64,000 nt of DNA from CAYVHB01 sp964450865 (GCA_964450865.1 CAYVHB010000012.1:24696-88695); one strand, 5' to 3'. Shown: positions 1-8,449, numbered from the stretch's first letter. A program made the numbers and translations. Notes: a model not told the origin generated them from the letters alone.

Positions 1-27
1 TTCCAGTAACCAAGCAGGAGGGCTTTC

Positions 28-1317
28 ATGGCACAGGATAATAAAAAACAATATGGCTTCACTACCCGCTCGATCCATGCCGGCCAGCAGAGCGATCCGA
101 CGACCGGGTCGCGGGCTGTGCCGATTTATCAGACCAGCTCCTATGTTTTTGAAGATACCCAGCATGGCGCCGATCTGTTCAATTTGAGCCGCCCGGGAAA
201 TATCTATACGCGGATCATGAATCCGACAACGGCGGTGCTTGAGGAGCGGATGGCCTCTCTCGAGGGCGGCATCGGCGCCCTGGCCGTAGCCTCCGGCATG
301 GCGGCGATCACCTATTCCATCCTCAACCTGGCCGGCAGCGGCGACGAGATCGTGGCCGCCTCGACACTTTACGGTGGCACTTATAATTTGCTGGCCAATA
401 CCTTGCCGCACTACGGAATCCGGACCCGCTTTGTCAATCCGGATGACCTGGACAGTTTCGTGGCTGCGACCAACGAACAGACCAAGGCCTGGTATATCGA
501 ATCCATTGGCAATCCCAGTTCCAACCTGGTTGACCTGCAGGCACTGGCCGATCGGGCGCACGCCCGGGGCGTACCCCTGATTGTCGATAATACCTTTGGT
601 ACGCCATACCTGATCCGCCCGATCGAGCACGGTGCGGATATCGTGGTCCATTCGGCGACTAAGTTCATTGGCGGTCACGGTACATCTATCGGCGGCATCA
701 TTGTTGACGCCGGCCGGTTCGATTACGCGAGCGGCCGTTTCCCGCTTCTGTCCGAGCCCGATCCAAGTTATCATGGCCTGCGTTATGCGCCTGATCTTGG
801 TGCTGCTGCCTATATCCTGCGGGCGCGGGTCGCCCTGTTGCGTGATACCGGAGCGGCGATGAGTCCGTTCAATGCCTGGATGTTTATCCAGGGACTGGAG
901 ACCTTGCCCCTGCGTGTCGCACGCCACGTGGAAAATGCCGAAAAGGTCGCATCTTTCCTCGCCAATCATCCCAAGGTCAGCTGGGTCTGCTACCCCGGCC
1001 TGCCAGGTGACCGTTATCATGCCCTGGCCCAGCGCTACCTGCCGCGGGGAACCGGTTCGATCTTTACCTTTGGCGTTAAAGGGGACAAGGCCGCGGCTGT
1101 GCGCCTGATTGATGGACTGGAGCTGTTTTCGCTGCTGGCCAATGTTGCCGATGCCAAGTCGCTGGTCATTCACCCCGCCAGCACGACCCATTCGCAGATG
1201 AACGATGCCGAGCTGGCTGCTGCCGGGATTTCACCGGAATTGATCCGCTTGTCCGTTGGCCTGGAAGATGCCGAGGACCTGATCGCCGATCTGGAAAAGG
1301 CCCTGGCCGCGGTTTGA
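28..1317 (+). CDS. metY: O-acetylhomoserine sulfhydrylase (Cys/Met metabolism PLP enzyme)
   Basis: This cytosolic PLP enzyme would make homocysteine from O-acetylhomoserine and sulfide in methionine synthesis. The 429-residue protein has the full length of the family. It opens with the TRSIHAGQ and PIYQTSSYVF motifs, has YTRIMNPTT and the SGMAAI cofactor region, and carries the Schiff-base lysine K212 in HSATKFIGGHG. An AGGAGGG ribosome site sits just before the ATG. The Rrf2 regulator gene follows after 16 bases, so the two are probably co-transcribed. The SGMAAI and long C-terminal domain fit MetY better than cystathionine gamma-synthase, but substrate preference is inferred. The promoter lies outside the window. 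Confidence 0.93.
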   Translation: MAQDNKKQYGFTTRSIHAGQQSDPTTGSRAVPIYQTSSYVFEDTQHGADLFNLSRPGNIYTRIMNPTTAVLEERMASLEGGIGALAVASGMAAITYSILNLAGSGDEIVAASTLYGGTYNLLANTLPHYGIRTRFVNPDDLDSFVAATNEQTKAWYIESIGNPSSNLVDLQALADRAHARGVPLIVDNTFGTPYLIRPIEHGADIVVHSATKFIGGHGTSIGGIIVDAGRFDYASGRFPLLSEPDPSYHGLRYAPDLGAAAYILRARVALLRDTGAAMSPFNAWMFIQGLETLPLRVARHVENAEKVASFLANHPKVSWVCYPGLPGDRYHALAQRYLPRGTGSIFTFGVKGDKAAAVRLIDGLELFSLLANVADAKSLVIHPASTTHSQMNDAELAAAGISPELIRLSVGLEDAEDLIADLEKALAAV

Positions 1318-1333
1318 ACAGGGGTGAAGATCC

Positions 1334-1780
1334 ATGCGCATATCGACCCGTGGTATTTATGCCCTGGAAGCCATGCTGGCGATCAGCCTGCAAGATCCGG
1401 ACGAGCGGATCAGCGTGCGCCAGATCAGTGCCCTGACAGGTTTATCCGACAGTTATCTGGAACAGATTTTTGCCCTGCTCAAGCAGGCTGGCCTGGTCAT
1501 CAGCAACCGTGGCAATCGTGGCGGCTATTACCTGGCACGACCCGGCAGCCAGATCTCGGTTGGAGATGTGCTGCGGGCTGCTGAAGGTTCCCTGCACCCG
1601 GTTCACTGCCTGCCCGAAGGGCCTGATTCATGCGATCGGTTTGACAGTTGCCTGACCCGGCCGCTGTGGCTGACGCTGGACAAGGAGATCAATCATTTTG
1701 TCAACTCGATTTCCCTCGCTGAACTGGTCGCGCGTTATCGGCAGGGCCACTATGACCTGGCGCTGGACTACACAATCTGA
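1334..1780 (+). CDS. Rrf2-family regulator with three-cysteine cluster site
   Basis: This is a 148-residue DNA-binding regulator of the Rrf2 family (IscR, CymR and NsrR relatives). The N-terminal winged helix is clear (MRISTRGIYALEAMLAI, the LSDSYLEQIF recognition helix and the GNRGGYYLARP wing). Three cysteines near residues 93-107 (CLPEGPDSC, then SC) have the spacing of the Fe-S ligands of IscR-type members. It directly follows metY in what looks like one transcript, so control of sulfur or cysteine genes is a reasonable guess, as for CymR. The ATG at 1334 has a GGGGTGA site upstream. It is paralogous to the next gene. Confidence 0.88.
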   Translation: MRISTRGIYALEAMLAISLQDPDERISVRQISALTGLSDSYLEQIFALLKQAGLVISNRGNRGGYYLARPGSQISVGDVLRAAEGSLHPVHCLPEGPDSCDRFDSCLTRPLWLTLDKEINHFVNSISLAELVARYRQGHYDLALDYTI

Positions 1781-1793
1781 ATCGGATTCTGCG

Positions 1794-1856
1794 CTCAGGT
1801 CTGATGGCAAGGCAGGAACAGCTCGACCCGCTCAGGTCTGGTGGCACGGCAGGAAC
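1794..1856 (+). repeat. Imperfect direct repeat, 26 bp twice at 37-bp period
   Basis: The 26-base unit starting CTCAGGTCTG at 1794-1819 recurs at 1831-1856 with two mismatches. It lies between the stop of the first Rrf2 gene and the ribosome site of the second. It may be a local duplication or a pair of protein-binding sites. Confidence 0.7.
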
Positions 1857-1921
1857 GGGCGCTTGCTGTCAGATGCCGCGGCCTGTGCAGACACCAGGGG
1901 GAAGCGTCAGGAGAAAGTATG

Positions 1922-2362
1922 ATGAAGCTATCGACAAAATGCCGCTATGGGTTGCGTTCCTTGCTGGATCTGGCGATCCATGCCCGCGATGGCCATGTTG
2001 CGCTGCACCAGATCGCCCAGCGCCAAGGTCTGTCGCTGAAATACCTGGAACAGGATTTCGCTACTTTGCGCAAGGCTGGATTCGTTCGCAGTGTCAAGGG
2101 CGCTCAGGGGGGATATGTGCTGGCCAGGCCGCCGGAACAGATCCGGGTTGGTGATGTGATCACAGCGCTCGAAGGCGATCTGTTCCTGATCGATGTCAGC
2201 CAGGGCCGCGCCGGTGAACATGCCTTGCGCCGCTGCCTGCTAGCCGAGATCTGGCAGCCGCTCAGCCAGCGGATCCAGGTGACCATGAACCAGATCAGCC
2301 TGGCGGATCTCGTGACAAGGTACCGGGATAATCAGCAGGAAGAGCCCATGTATTATATCTGA
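1922..2362 (+). CDS. Rrf2-family regulator lacking the cysteine triad
   Basis: This second Rrf2-family winged-helix regulator has 146 residues from the chosen start. The MKLSTKCRYGLRSLLDLA helix, LSLKYLEQDF recognition helix and GAQGGYVLARP wing are typical. The region that holds three cysteines in the upstream paralogue has a single cysteine here, so a labile Fe-S cluster of the IscR kind is unlikely; CymR-type members also lack one. Tandem ATG codons at 1919 and 1922 follow AGGAG at 1909-1913. The second ATG gives the better spacing (8 nt) and the usual MKLST start. An upstream in-frame ATG at 1841 has no ribosome site. A strong terminator follows. Confidence 0.87.
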   Translation: MKLSTKCRYGLRSLLDLAIHARDGHVALHQIAQRQGLSLKYLEQDFATLRKAGFVRSVKGAQGGYVLARPPEQIRVGDVITALEGDLFLIDVSQGRAGEHALRRCLLAEIWQPLSQRIQVTMNQISLADLVTRYRDNQQEEPMYYI

Positions 2363-2374
2363 ATGTTACCGGCT

Positions 2375-2420
2375 ACGGCCGGCGCCGCAGACCCTGAAAC
2401 TGGCGCCGGCCGTTTCTTTT
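2375..2420 (+). terminator. Rho-independent terminator after the metY-Rrf2 genes
   Basis: A perfect 12-bp stem, ACGGCCGGCGCC at 2375-2386 with its complement at 2402-2413, is followed by a T-rich tail TTCTTTT. It ends the metY and Rrf2 transcript. Confidence 0.9.
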
Positions 2421-2537
2421 ATTTACAAGATGCTGAATCTGCAAGTTATTTTTTGCTAAATTTCAGTAATGCGCTGATTCTTGCTGATTCATTTGTTGAT
2501 TACAATCTTTTTTGATGACAGAGCGCGCCATGCCGTG

Positions 2538-2565
2538 ATAACATAGATCTTGCCATCTATGTTAT
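2538..2565 (+). promoter_or_regulatory. Perfect 11-bp inverted repeat just before the AroB-like gene
   Basis: ATAACATAGAT at 2538-2548 is mirrored exactly by ATCTATGTTAT at 2555-2565, with a 6-base loop. It ends just upstream of the GAAGGAG ribosome site. It is AT-rich in a GC-rich setting and has no T tract, so it looks more like an operator for a dimeric repressor, or a hairpin that masks the ribosome site, than a terminator. The cognate protein is unknown. Confidence 0.65.
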
Positions 2566-2582
2566 CTGAAGGAGCGTTCTGC

Positions 2583-3611
2583 ATGCTTTTAACTGGTCAA
2601 TCCTGCGATCGGGAGTATCCCATTCATGTTCAGGCCGGCTGTATTGGTCAATTGAACCGGCTTTTGCCGCAATTGACTGAGCATCACCGCCTGATAATCG
2701 TGACGGACCGTGAAGTCACCGGTCTTCACCTCGCCCGCTTCCAGCAGCAGATCACAGCCCTCGGTCTCAAGACTTTAGCTGTGACTACTGACGGGTCAGA
2801 GGCTGGCAAGAACCTGGATTCCGTCAAGCAAGTCTATGAACAGCTGCTCGATATGGAATTGACAAGCCGCGACTGCCTGCTGGCCCTTGGTGGTGGCAGT
2901 GTCATCGACCTGACGGCCTTTGTTGCTGCCACCTTCCTGGGGGGGGTCGATTATGTTCAGGTTCCGACGTCCTTGCTGGCCATGGTGGATTCTTCAATCA
3001 GCCTGACCAGCCGACTGAATTTTCGCAGCAGCAAGAACCTGATCGGTGTTCCCAACAATCCTCTCGCCGTCTTCGTCGATCCGGACTTCCTGCAGACCCT
3101 GCCGCCCAAGCATCTGGCCAATGGATATGCCCAGATCATCCAGTCCGGCTATCTCCAGGACGAACAGCTGATCAGCAGCCTGGAATCGGGGACCTGGGAC
3201 CGCCCGGAGATTATTTTCAAAGCGATTGCCGCCAAGATTGCCGTCATGAAACGTGATCCGCGCCTGCTGCAGTTCGGCCAGCCAGTTGGTGATGCCATCG
3301 AAGGCCATTTCCGGTTTCTGAAATATATGCATGGTGAGGCCCTGGCGCTGGGCATGCTGGCAGCTTCGCCCAATGACCGCTTGCGCCAGCTGCTGGTTCG
3401 TTTTCATTTGCCAGTGACCATTGAAGGCGTAGCCCCGGAGACCCTGATCAAGCGCATGGCCCGCAATTGTGCTTTGCATGGTGACACGATCGACCTGGTA
3501 CGGGTCAGCCAGCCCTGCCAGCCTGTTATCGAGACCTTGCAGGTCAGCACCCTGGATCCGGTCCTGTCCGGATTGATTCATGCTATCAGCCCGTCCGGCC
3601 AGGGCAATTGA
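2583..3611 (+). CDS. 3-dehydroquinate synthase-like protein with altered active site
   Basis: The protein (342 aa) has the AroB fold signature: the dinucleotide motif LALGGGSVIDLTAFVAATFLGG, VQVPTSLLAMVDSS and a C-terminal HGEALALGML. Conserved catalytic positions differ. The lysine of GGKxxVN is Thr142 in SLTSRLNF. The Glu and Lys of the AEVIK motif are Gln184 and Gln187 (YAQIIQSG). Both histidines of FGHTxGHAIE are Gln233 and Asp237. Only the histidine of HGEA (H250) remains among the usual metal ligands. By family knowledge this should abolish dehydroquinate synthesis, so a diverged or non-enzymatic role is inferred. The start at 2583 has a GAAGGAG site; an ATG-type start at 2550 falls inside the upstream palindrome and has none. 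Confidence 0.75.
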   Translation: MLLTGQSCDREYPIHVQAGCIGQLNRLLPQLTEHHRLIIVTDREVTGLHLARFQQQITALGLKTLAVTTDGSEAGKNLDSVKQVYEQLLDMELTSRDCLLALGGGSVIDLTAFVAATFLGGVDYVQVPTSLLAMVDSSISLTSRLNFRSSKNLIGVPNNPLAVFVDPDFLQTLPPKHLANGYAQIIQSGYLQDEQLISSLESGTWDRPEIIFKAIAAKIAVMKRDPRLLQFGQPVGDAIEGHFRFLKYMHGEALALGMLAASPNDRLRQLLVRFHLPVTIEGVAPETLIKRMARNCALHGDTIDLVRVSQPCQPVIETLQVSTLDPVLSGLIHAISPSGQGN

Positions 3612-3682
3612 CCAGCCGGCCGCAAGCTTGCAGTTTGCGCCAACACCACGTAAAATAAGAGTGTTTTGGAGGCGCATTCATC

Positions 3683-5041
3683 ATGAGTATGAAGCAGACA
3701 CCTGTATTGATGCACCAGACCAGTCGCTGGCTGGCCTGGCTGCTGGTTTTTATCATGTTCCTGCCGCTGGTTGCCTGTTCCGCGACCGACAGTCCGGCCA
3801 CCAGTGATCTGCCGGCCGATTTTGGCAGCTATGGCTCGGAAATGGCCCTGGAGCTGGCTGACCGGTTTCCGCTGCGCAGTCCCGGTTCGAGCCAGGAGAG
3901 CAAGGCGGCCGCCTGGATTGCCGATGCCTTCAATGATCTTGGCTATGATCCCCAGACCGTGACTTTCAGCTTCAAGGATACGGCCGGCCAGCAGCAGCAG
4001 TCAGCCAATGTTGTCGTTATCGTCAAGGGGACCGGCTTTAAGGAGACTGATGTCAATGGCCAGACATCAACGGTCAGCCGCCAGGTGGTGGTTGGCGCCC
4101 ATTATGACGTGGCTGTTTCCGCAGCCGATGTAGCCGCGGCCAAGACTGCGAATTCAACCACCAAAAGCTCGAAAAATTCAATCAGCGGCGTGCCAGAGCC
4201 AACGCTGGCTGATTTTGACGGGATTCACGACAATGCATCCGGGATTGGCACCCTGCTGCTGATTGCCCGCCAGCTCAAGAGCGAACTGCCCCGATATGAT
4301 GTCGTTCTGGTAGCCTTCGGAGCCGCAGAAGCCGGCCTGGCTGGCGCCAGCGCTTATGTGAAAAGCCTCGATACCGCCGCGCTGGCTAAAACCGACGCCA
4401 TGTATAATATTGAAGCGATTTATGCCGGCGATAAGGTCTATGCCCATGCCGGACAGAACTCGGTCCTGCCCAACGATCAGAAAATCTATGAAAAGCGGCG
4501 CAAACTCTACGAAGTAACCGACATCTTTTACGAATATACGCTCAATACACTGAATAAATTCAATCTCAACACCAATCAGTCGTCGATTGAGGTGCCCTGG
4601 CCGGATGACAAAACCACCGCGTTGTACCGGGAGTGGACTTTGCACGAGTCTGATCACACGCCATTTGACAAGCTGGGTATCCCGATCGTCTATTTTGAAT
4701 CATTTGATTATGACCGGACCAAGCTGAGCAGCATGAAGGAAAGCGCGAATCCGGCTTTTACTTCAACCAAGGGTGCCATACGCCATACCCGCTTTGATTC
4801 GACGGCCTTCCTGCAGGCCCTGCTAAACCAGAAAAATATCACGGCAGCTGTGACCACGACAACAACGACTGCTCCGGCCAGGACAACCAAGGCCAGCAAG
4901 ACAACACCAGCCGCCACAGCGACAGCCAGCCCGACGCCGGCTGCTGCCCCGACGGTCAGTCCGGCCGCGAATGTTGATCAGCTGACCCGGCGGATCAACA
5001 ACATCGCCTTCCTGATCGTCAAAGCGGCGCAGAAGGAATAA
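3683..5041 (+). CDS. M28-family peptidase-like lipoprotein
   Basis: This 452-residue exported lipoprotein has a hydrophobic signal segment ending in the lipobox LVAC, which predicts lipid anchoring outside the membrane. The M28 zinc-peptidase fold is visible: GAHYD (H140), HDNASG (D183), an AAEAGLAGA motif, NIE (E244) and ESDHTPF (H325). Compared with the usual GAEExGLxGS, the first Glu (general base) is Ala215 while the zinc-ligand Glu216 is kept, so activity is doubtful. There is a roughly 40-residue polar insertion between HYD and HDN. A Thr/Ala/Pro-rich linker at about 385-430 leads to a short helical tail. A GGAGG ribosome site precedes the ATG. It lies 71 bp after the AroB-like gene. 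Confidence 0.8.
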   Translation: MSMKQTPVLMHQTSRWLAWLLVFIMFLPLVACSATDSPATSDLPADFGSYGSEMALELADRFPLRSPGSSQESKAAAWIADAFNDLGYDPQTVTFSFKDTAGQQQQSANVVVIVKGTGFKETDVNGQTSTVSRQVVVGAHYDVAVSAADVAAAKTANSTTKSSKNSISGVPEPTLADFDGIHDNASGIGTLLLIARQLKSELPRYDVVLVAFGAAEAGLAGASAYVKSLDTAALAKTDAMYNIEAIYAGDKVYAHAGQNSVLPNDQKIYEKRRKLYEVTDIFYEYTLNTLNKFNLNTNQSSIEVPWPDDKTTALYREWTLHESDHTPFDKLGIPIVYFESFDYDRTKLSSMKESANPAFTSTKGAIRHTRFDSTAFLQALLNQKNITAAVTTTTTTAPARTTKASKTTPAATATASPTPAAAPTVSPAANVDQLTRRINNIAFLIVKAAQKE

Positions 5042-5245
5042 GGCGGGTCCGCTGCAATCCTGCATGGCCTGCAGCACGGAATGGCACTGATTGCTGCGCA
5101 GAGGGAGCAGGGCAGGTCCGCTGCAGCGGCATGCCCGACCGGCATTACGCCCGGGGGTTACATGATTGTAACGCTCACAATGGAACAGTGCGGTTAGCGA
5201 AGGCCAGGCTGGCCGCGATGGTAGACCCGGAAAGGAGCCATTCAG

Positions 5246-6445
5246 ATGCTGCTGGGTGTTCATCTCAGGAATTTCGGAGTCCTGCATGATGTGCAGATCG
5301 GGATTCAGGCCGATACGCTGCAAAGCCAGGCTGCCGGCTGGCCGCTGATGCCGCTGACCGCGCTCATCGGCCGCAACAGTACCGGCAAGAGCTCCTTGTT
5401 CGATGCCCTGTCTTTCCTTAGCGATTGCCAGCGCCACGGGGTCCAGTATGCCTCGACTGCGCATGGCCGTGGCGGATTTGCCCGTCTTCTGACGGTCGGC
5501 AATTGCCGCTCGATATATTTTGAGCTCCTGATCCATCTGGAGTCCGTGCATTATTATCTGGCCTACCAGCTGGAGCTGACCTGTGACGGCCATGGCCGGC
5601 CGCGGGTTGCCAATGAGTCGGTACGCAAGATCTGGCAGCGCGACGATGGTTCCTGGCAAGATCACGTGCTGCTGGCCATGCAGAATGGTCGCGGCCAGGT
5701 TTATCTGGATGGCCAGATCCGCAAGGCCGGCGTCAGTGACAACAAATATCCGGCCCTGGCCGCTTACGGCTCGCTGATTGATTATCCGGAGCTGCAGCAG
5801 CTCCACATGCAGCTCGACCGCTGGTACTTCTGCCAGCTGGGAGCTTTGCGCAATGGCCACGCCCGGCCGGAAAGCGGCGGGCATAAACACCTCAATGCGA
5901 CTTGCGACAATGTGGCAAATGTCCTGACTTACTATCGGACTGAGCATCCGCGGGCTTATCGGGACATGATCCGCCGCATCAGCGAGAAGATGCCCAACGG
6001 CCGGCCCGTGGCTGACGCCTTTGCCGCCGGTGAACTGACCTCGGGCAGCATGAAGCTGTTTACCTTCCTGCTGCTGCTCGCTGACCCGCTGCCCCGGCCG
6101 CTGATTTGCCTGGAGCAGCCGGACGGGGATCTCTATCATGACATGGTTGACGCCCTGGCTTTCGAAATGCGTGATTATACCATGCGTCATCCGGATTGCC
6201 AGATCCTGTTTACGACGCACAGCCCCTATATCCTGGAAGCCATGCAGCCTGCTGAAGTCTGGGTGTTCGAGCGCCGGGAAGAAGGCGGTGAAGATGCGCC
6301 GGGCCGGCATTTCGCCAAGGCTCGCTGTGTTGGCGCAGACCCGCTGGTTTCGGCCATGTACAAGCAGGGAGTCGGTATGGGCGCAATGTGGTACGGCGGC
6401 CATTTTGAGTCCCGCAATCTGGCTGACGAGTCCTCGGCGCGGTGA
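5246..6445 (+). CDS. AAA family ATPase (AAA_21/OLD-like)
   Basis: The 399-residue ATPase resembles the ATP-binding part of OLD, RecF and SMC-type proteins. It has Walker A GRNSTGKSS at residues 42-50, an ABC-like signature ELTSGSMKLFTFLLLL, Walker B PLICLEQPD and the switch-like histidine in ILFTTHSPYILEAM. There are no membrane segments. Start is ATG 5246 after GAAAGGAGC. The next gene starts 4 bases after the stop and encodes a TOPRIM-like protein, so the pair looks like a split OLD-type ATPase plus nuclease, a layout often found among anti-phage systems. That role is inference. Confidence 0.85.
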   Translation: MLLGVHLRNFGVLHDVQIGIQADTLQSQAAGWPLMPLTALIGRNSTGKSSLFDALSFLSDCQRHGVQYASTAHGRGGFARLLTVGNCRSIYFELLIHLESVHYYLAYQLELTCDGHGRPRVANESVRKIWQRDDGSWQDHVLLAMQNGRGQVYLDGQIRKAGVSDNKYPALAAYGSLIDYPELQQLHMQLDRWYFCQLGALRNGHARPESGGHKHLNATCDNVANVLTYYRTEHPRAYRDMIRRISEKMPNGRPVADAFAAGELTSGSMKLFTFLLLLADPLPRPLICLEQPDGDLYHDMVDALAFEMRDYTMRHPDCQILFTTHSPYILEAMQPAEVWVFERREEGGEDAPGRHFAKARCVGADPLVSAMYKQGVGMGAMWYGGHFESRNLADESSAR

Positions 6446-6449
6446 CGGC

Positions 6450-7142
6450 ATGCATATTGAAGTACTCAGCGAAGACAAATCTGGCGGCCTGACGCTGGAG
6501 TTCCTGATGGCTACGATCCTGGCTGGCCTGGCGGCGAATCATACCTATGTCGTTCGCCCGCATCGTGGCAAGGGGACCATGCCGCACAATGAGTGGCAGC
6601 GGCCGGGCCGGCTGGCCAGTGGCCTGATGGATCTGCTGCCGGCCAAGGTCCGGGCTTATGCCATGACTTATCAGCCGCAGGATCTGCTGCTGATCGTGGT
6701 GATGGATGCCGATGCCGATGATCCGGTTGAAATTCAGGACAGCCTGGAACGGATCGTCCATAAATTTGGCGGTGATCTGCCTTTCGTGATCGGTGTTTCG
6801 GTTGAGGAAATCGAAGCCTGGCTGCTGGGCGATCCGGCCGCGATCCGCCAGGCCTATCCGCGGGCCAGCCTGAAGCGGCTGGCTGCCTATCAGCAGGACA
6901 GTGTCTGTGGGACCTGGGAGTTCCTGGCGGGGGTGTTGCTCGGTCGCGATGCCGAGAAAGCCATCCAGATTGGTTATCCGGCCATTGGCCAGTATAAACA
7001 GGAATGGGCCCGCAATATTGCGCCCCATCTGGATCCGCGGCGCAATGTTTCGCCAAGTTTCCAGCGGTTTTACCAGCGTCTGATCCAGCAGCTGGCCCAG
7101 GCTGAACCCGACGCCGCTGGCCCGCCAGATCCGGCACCCTAA
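6450..7142 (+). CDS. DUF4276-type TOPRIM-like partner of the ATPase
   Basis: The 230-residue protein opens with MHIEVLSEDKSG, giving an early acidic residue (E8) like the first TOPRIM glutamate. It has a hydrophobic strand ending in VVMDADADD (D86, D88, D90), matching the TOPRIM DxD, followed by VSVEEIEAWLLGD. This order is what DUF4276 and OLD-type nucleases share. The ATG at 6450 follows the ATPase stop by 4 bases, so the genes are translationally linked. A longer upstream reading of this frame lies inside the ATPase gene and is not used. A nuclease or metal-dependent role is inferred; family membership is by motif, not search. Confidence 0.72.
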   Translation: MHIEVLSEDKSGGLTLEFLMATILAGLAANHTYVVRPHRGKGTMPHNEWQRPGRLASGLMDLLPAKVRAYAMTYQPQDLLLIVVMDADADDPVEIQDSLERIVHKFGGDLPFVIGVSVEEIEAWLLGDPAAIRQAYPRASLKRLAAYQQDSVCGTWEFLAGVLLGRDAEKAIQIGYPAIGQYKQEWARNIAPHLDPRRNVSPSFQRFYQRLIQQLAQAEPDAAGPPDPAP

Positions 7143-7156
7143 GCCGGACAGCCGCG

Positions 7157-8449
7157 ATGCCGATTTCACAGCCCAATGATGTACCGGCCGGGATGGGCCG
7201 CAGCCCGGGTCACGAACCTGCCGGGGCGGCCTATATTCATCTGCCTTTTTGCCGGCGCAAATGCCAATATTGCGACTTTATTTCATTTGCTGATTATCAG
7301 GCCTGGCAGCCGGCCTATCTGCAAGCCCTGCAGGCCGAAATCAGCGCCGTCGGCCGCTGGGCCCGGGAACAGGGCCTTGTCCGGCCGCTGACTTCGGTTT
7401 TCTTTGGCGGTGGCACACCGACCCTGCTGCCGGCTGCCGACCTGGCCTCTCTCCTCGATCAGCTGCACCTGGCCTTTGGCCTGGATCCTGCTGCCGAGGT
7501 CACGATTGAAGCCAATCCGGGCACAGTCAGTCCGGCCAGCCTGGCTACGTTGCGGTCGGCCGGTTTTAACCGGATCAGCCTGGGGTTGCAGGCGGCCCAG
7601 GCGCACCTGCTGCAGAGACTGGGCCGGATCCATTCTGCCCGGGATTTTGTCGACAGTGTCAGGGCGGCCCGGACGGCTGGCTTTACACGGATCAGCGCGG
7701 ACCTGATGATTGGCCTGCCCGGCCAGACCCTCGCAGATGTCCGGCAGACGCTGGATCTGCTGCTTAGCCTGCCCATCGAGCATGTATCGTTTTACTCCCT
7801 GATTATCGAGCCAGATACGCCTTTCTATGACCATTATGCCGATCACCCGGAACGCCTGCCTGATGAGGACCTGGAACGGGCCATGTATGACCTGGTTCGG
7901 ACGACCCTGGCTGCCCATGGCCTCGAGCCTTATGAAATCAGTAATGCGGCCCGGCCCGGCGCTGCCTGCCGCCATAATCTCGTCTATTGGCGGGCCCGGC
8001 CCTACTATGGCTTTGGCGTGGCTGCCCACAGCTATCTGGCCGGGGTTCGGCGCGGCAATACGGCTGACCTGGCGACCTGGCTGGCCGTCTGGGCCCCTTG
8101 CAGCAGCCAGCAGACACCAGCACCCGCGCCATCCATGACGGCTGATACCCGGACTGGCCAGCCCGTCCAGCCAGGCTGCCCCGGTTGGCCTTTTTCAGCC
8201 GTTGTCTCGCAAGAATCAATATCGCCGTTTGAAGAGATGCGGGAAGTCATGCTGCTGGGTCTGCGCCTGACGGCCGGCGTACGCTGGGCTGATTTTTCAT
8301 CAGCCTTCGGCCAGGATGCGCGTATTGTTTTTGCTTCTGAACTGGCAGACCTGCAGCGCCGCGGATTGATCGATACCGACACTGACGGCGTTCGCCTGAG
8401 CCGGATTGGACTCGACCTGGCCAATCAGGTGTTCATGGCTTTTGTCTGA
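7157..8449 (+). CDS. hemW: Radical SAM heme chaperone HemW (HemN-like)
   Basis: HemW delivers heme and resembles coproporphyrinogen dehydrogenase. The radical SAM motif CRRKCQYC has cysteines C32, C36 and C39, and GGGTPTLL, EANPGT and the SLGLQA segment follow. The C-terminal HemN-like domain begins near SPFEEMREVMLLGLRL. At 430 residues it is longer than usual, mainly from a Pro/Ala/Thr-rich insertion at about 312-350. The ATG at 7157 has no clear ribosome site; ATG 7190 is an alternative. It lies directly upstream of hrcA, an arrangement common in Bacillota. Confidence 0.9.
   Translation: MPISQPNDVPAGMGRSPGHEPAGAAYIHLPFCRRKCQYCDFISFADYQAWQPAYLQALQAEISAVGRWAREQGLVRPLTSVFFGGGTPTLLPAADLASLLDQLHLAFGLDPAAEVTIEANPGTVSPASLATLRSAGFNRISLGLQAAQAHLLQRLGRIHSARDFVDSVRAARTAGFTRISADLMIGLPGQTLADVRQTLDLLLSLPIEHVSFYSLIIEPDTPFYDHYADHPERLPDEDLERAMYDLVRTTLAAHGLEPYEISNAARPGAACRHNLVYWRARPYYGFGVAAHSYLAGVRRGNTADLATWLAVWAPCSSQQTPAPAPSMTADTRTGQPVQPGCPGWPFSAVVSQESISPFEEMREVMLLGLRLTAGVRWADFSSAFGQDARIVFASELADLQRRGLIDTDTDGVRLSRIGLDLANQVFMAFV

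Noticed and set aside
4823..6478. 551-codon open frame on the minus strand across the M28 end and the ATPase gene
   Set aside because: The plus-strand ATPase has clear Walker motifs; the antisense frame has no motif and spans a gene boundary.
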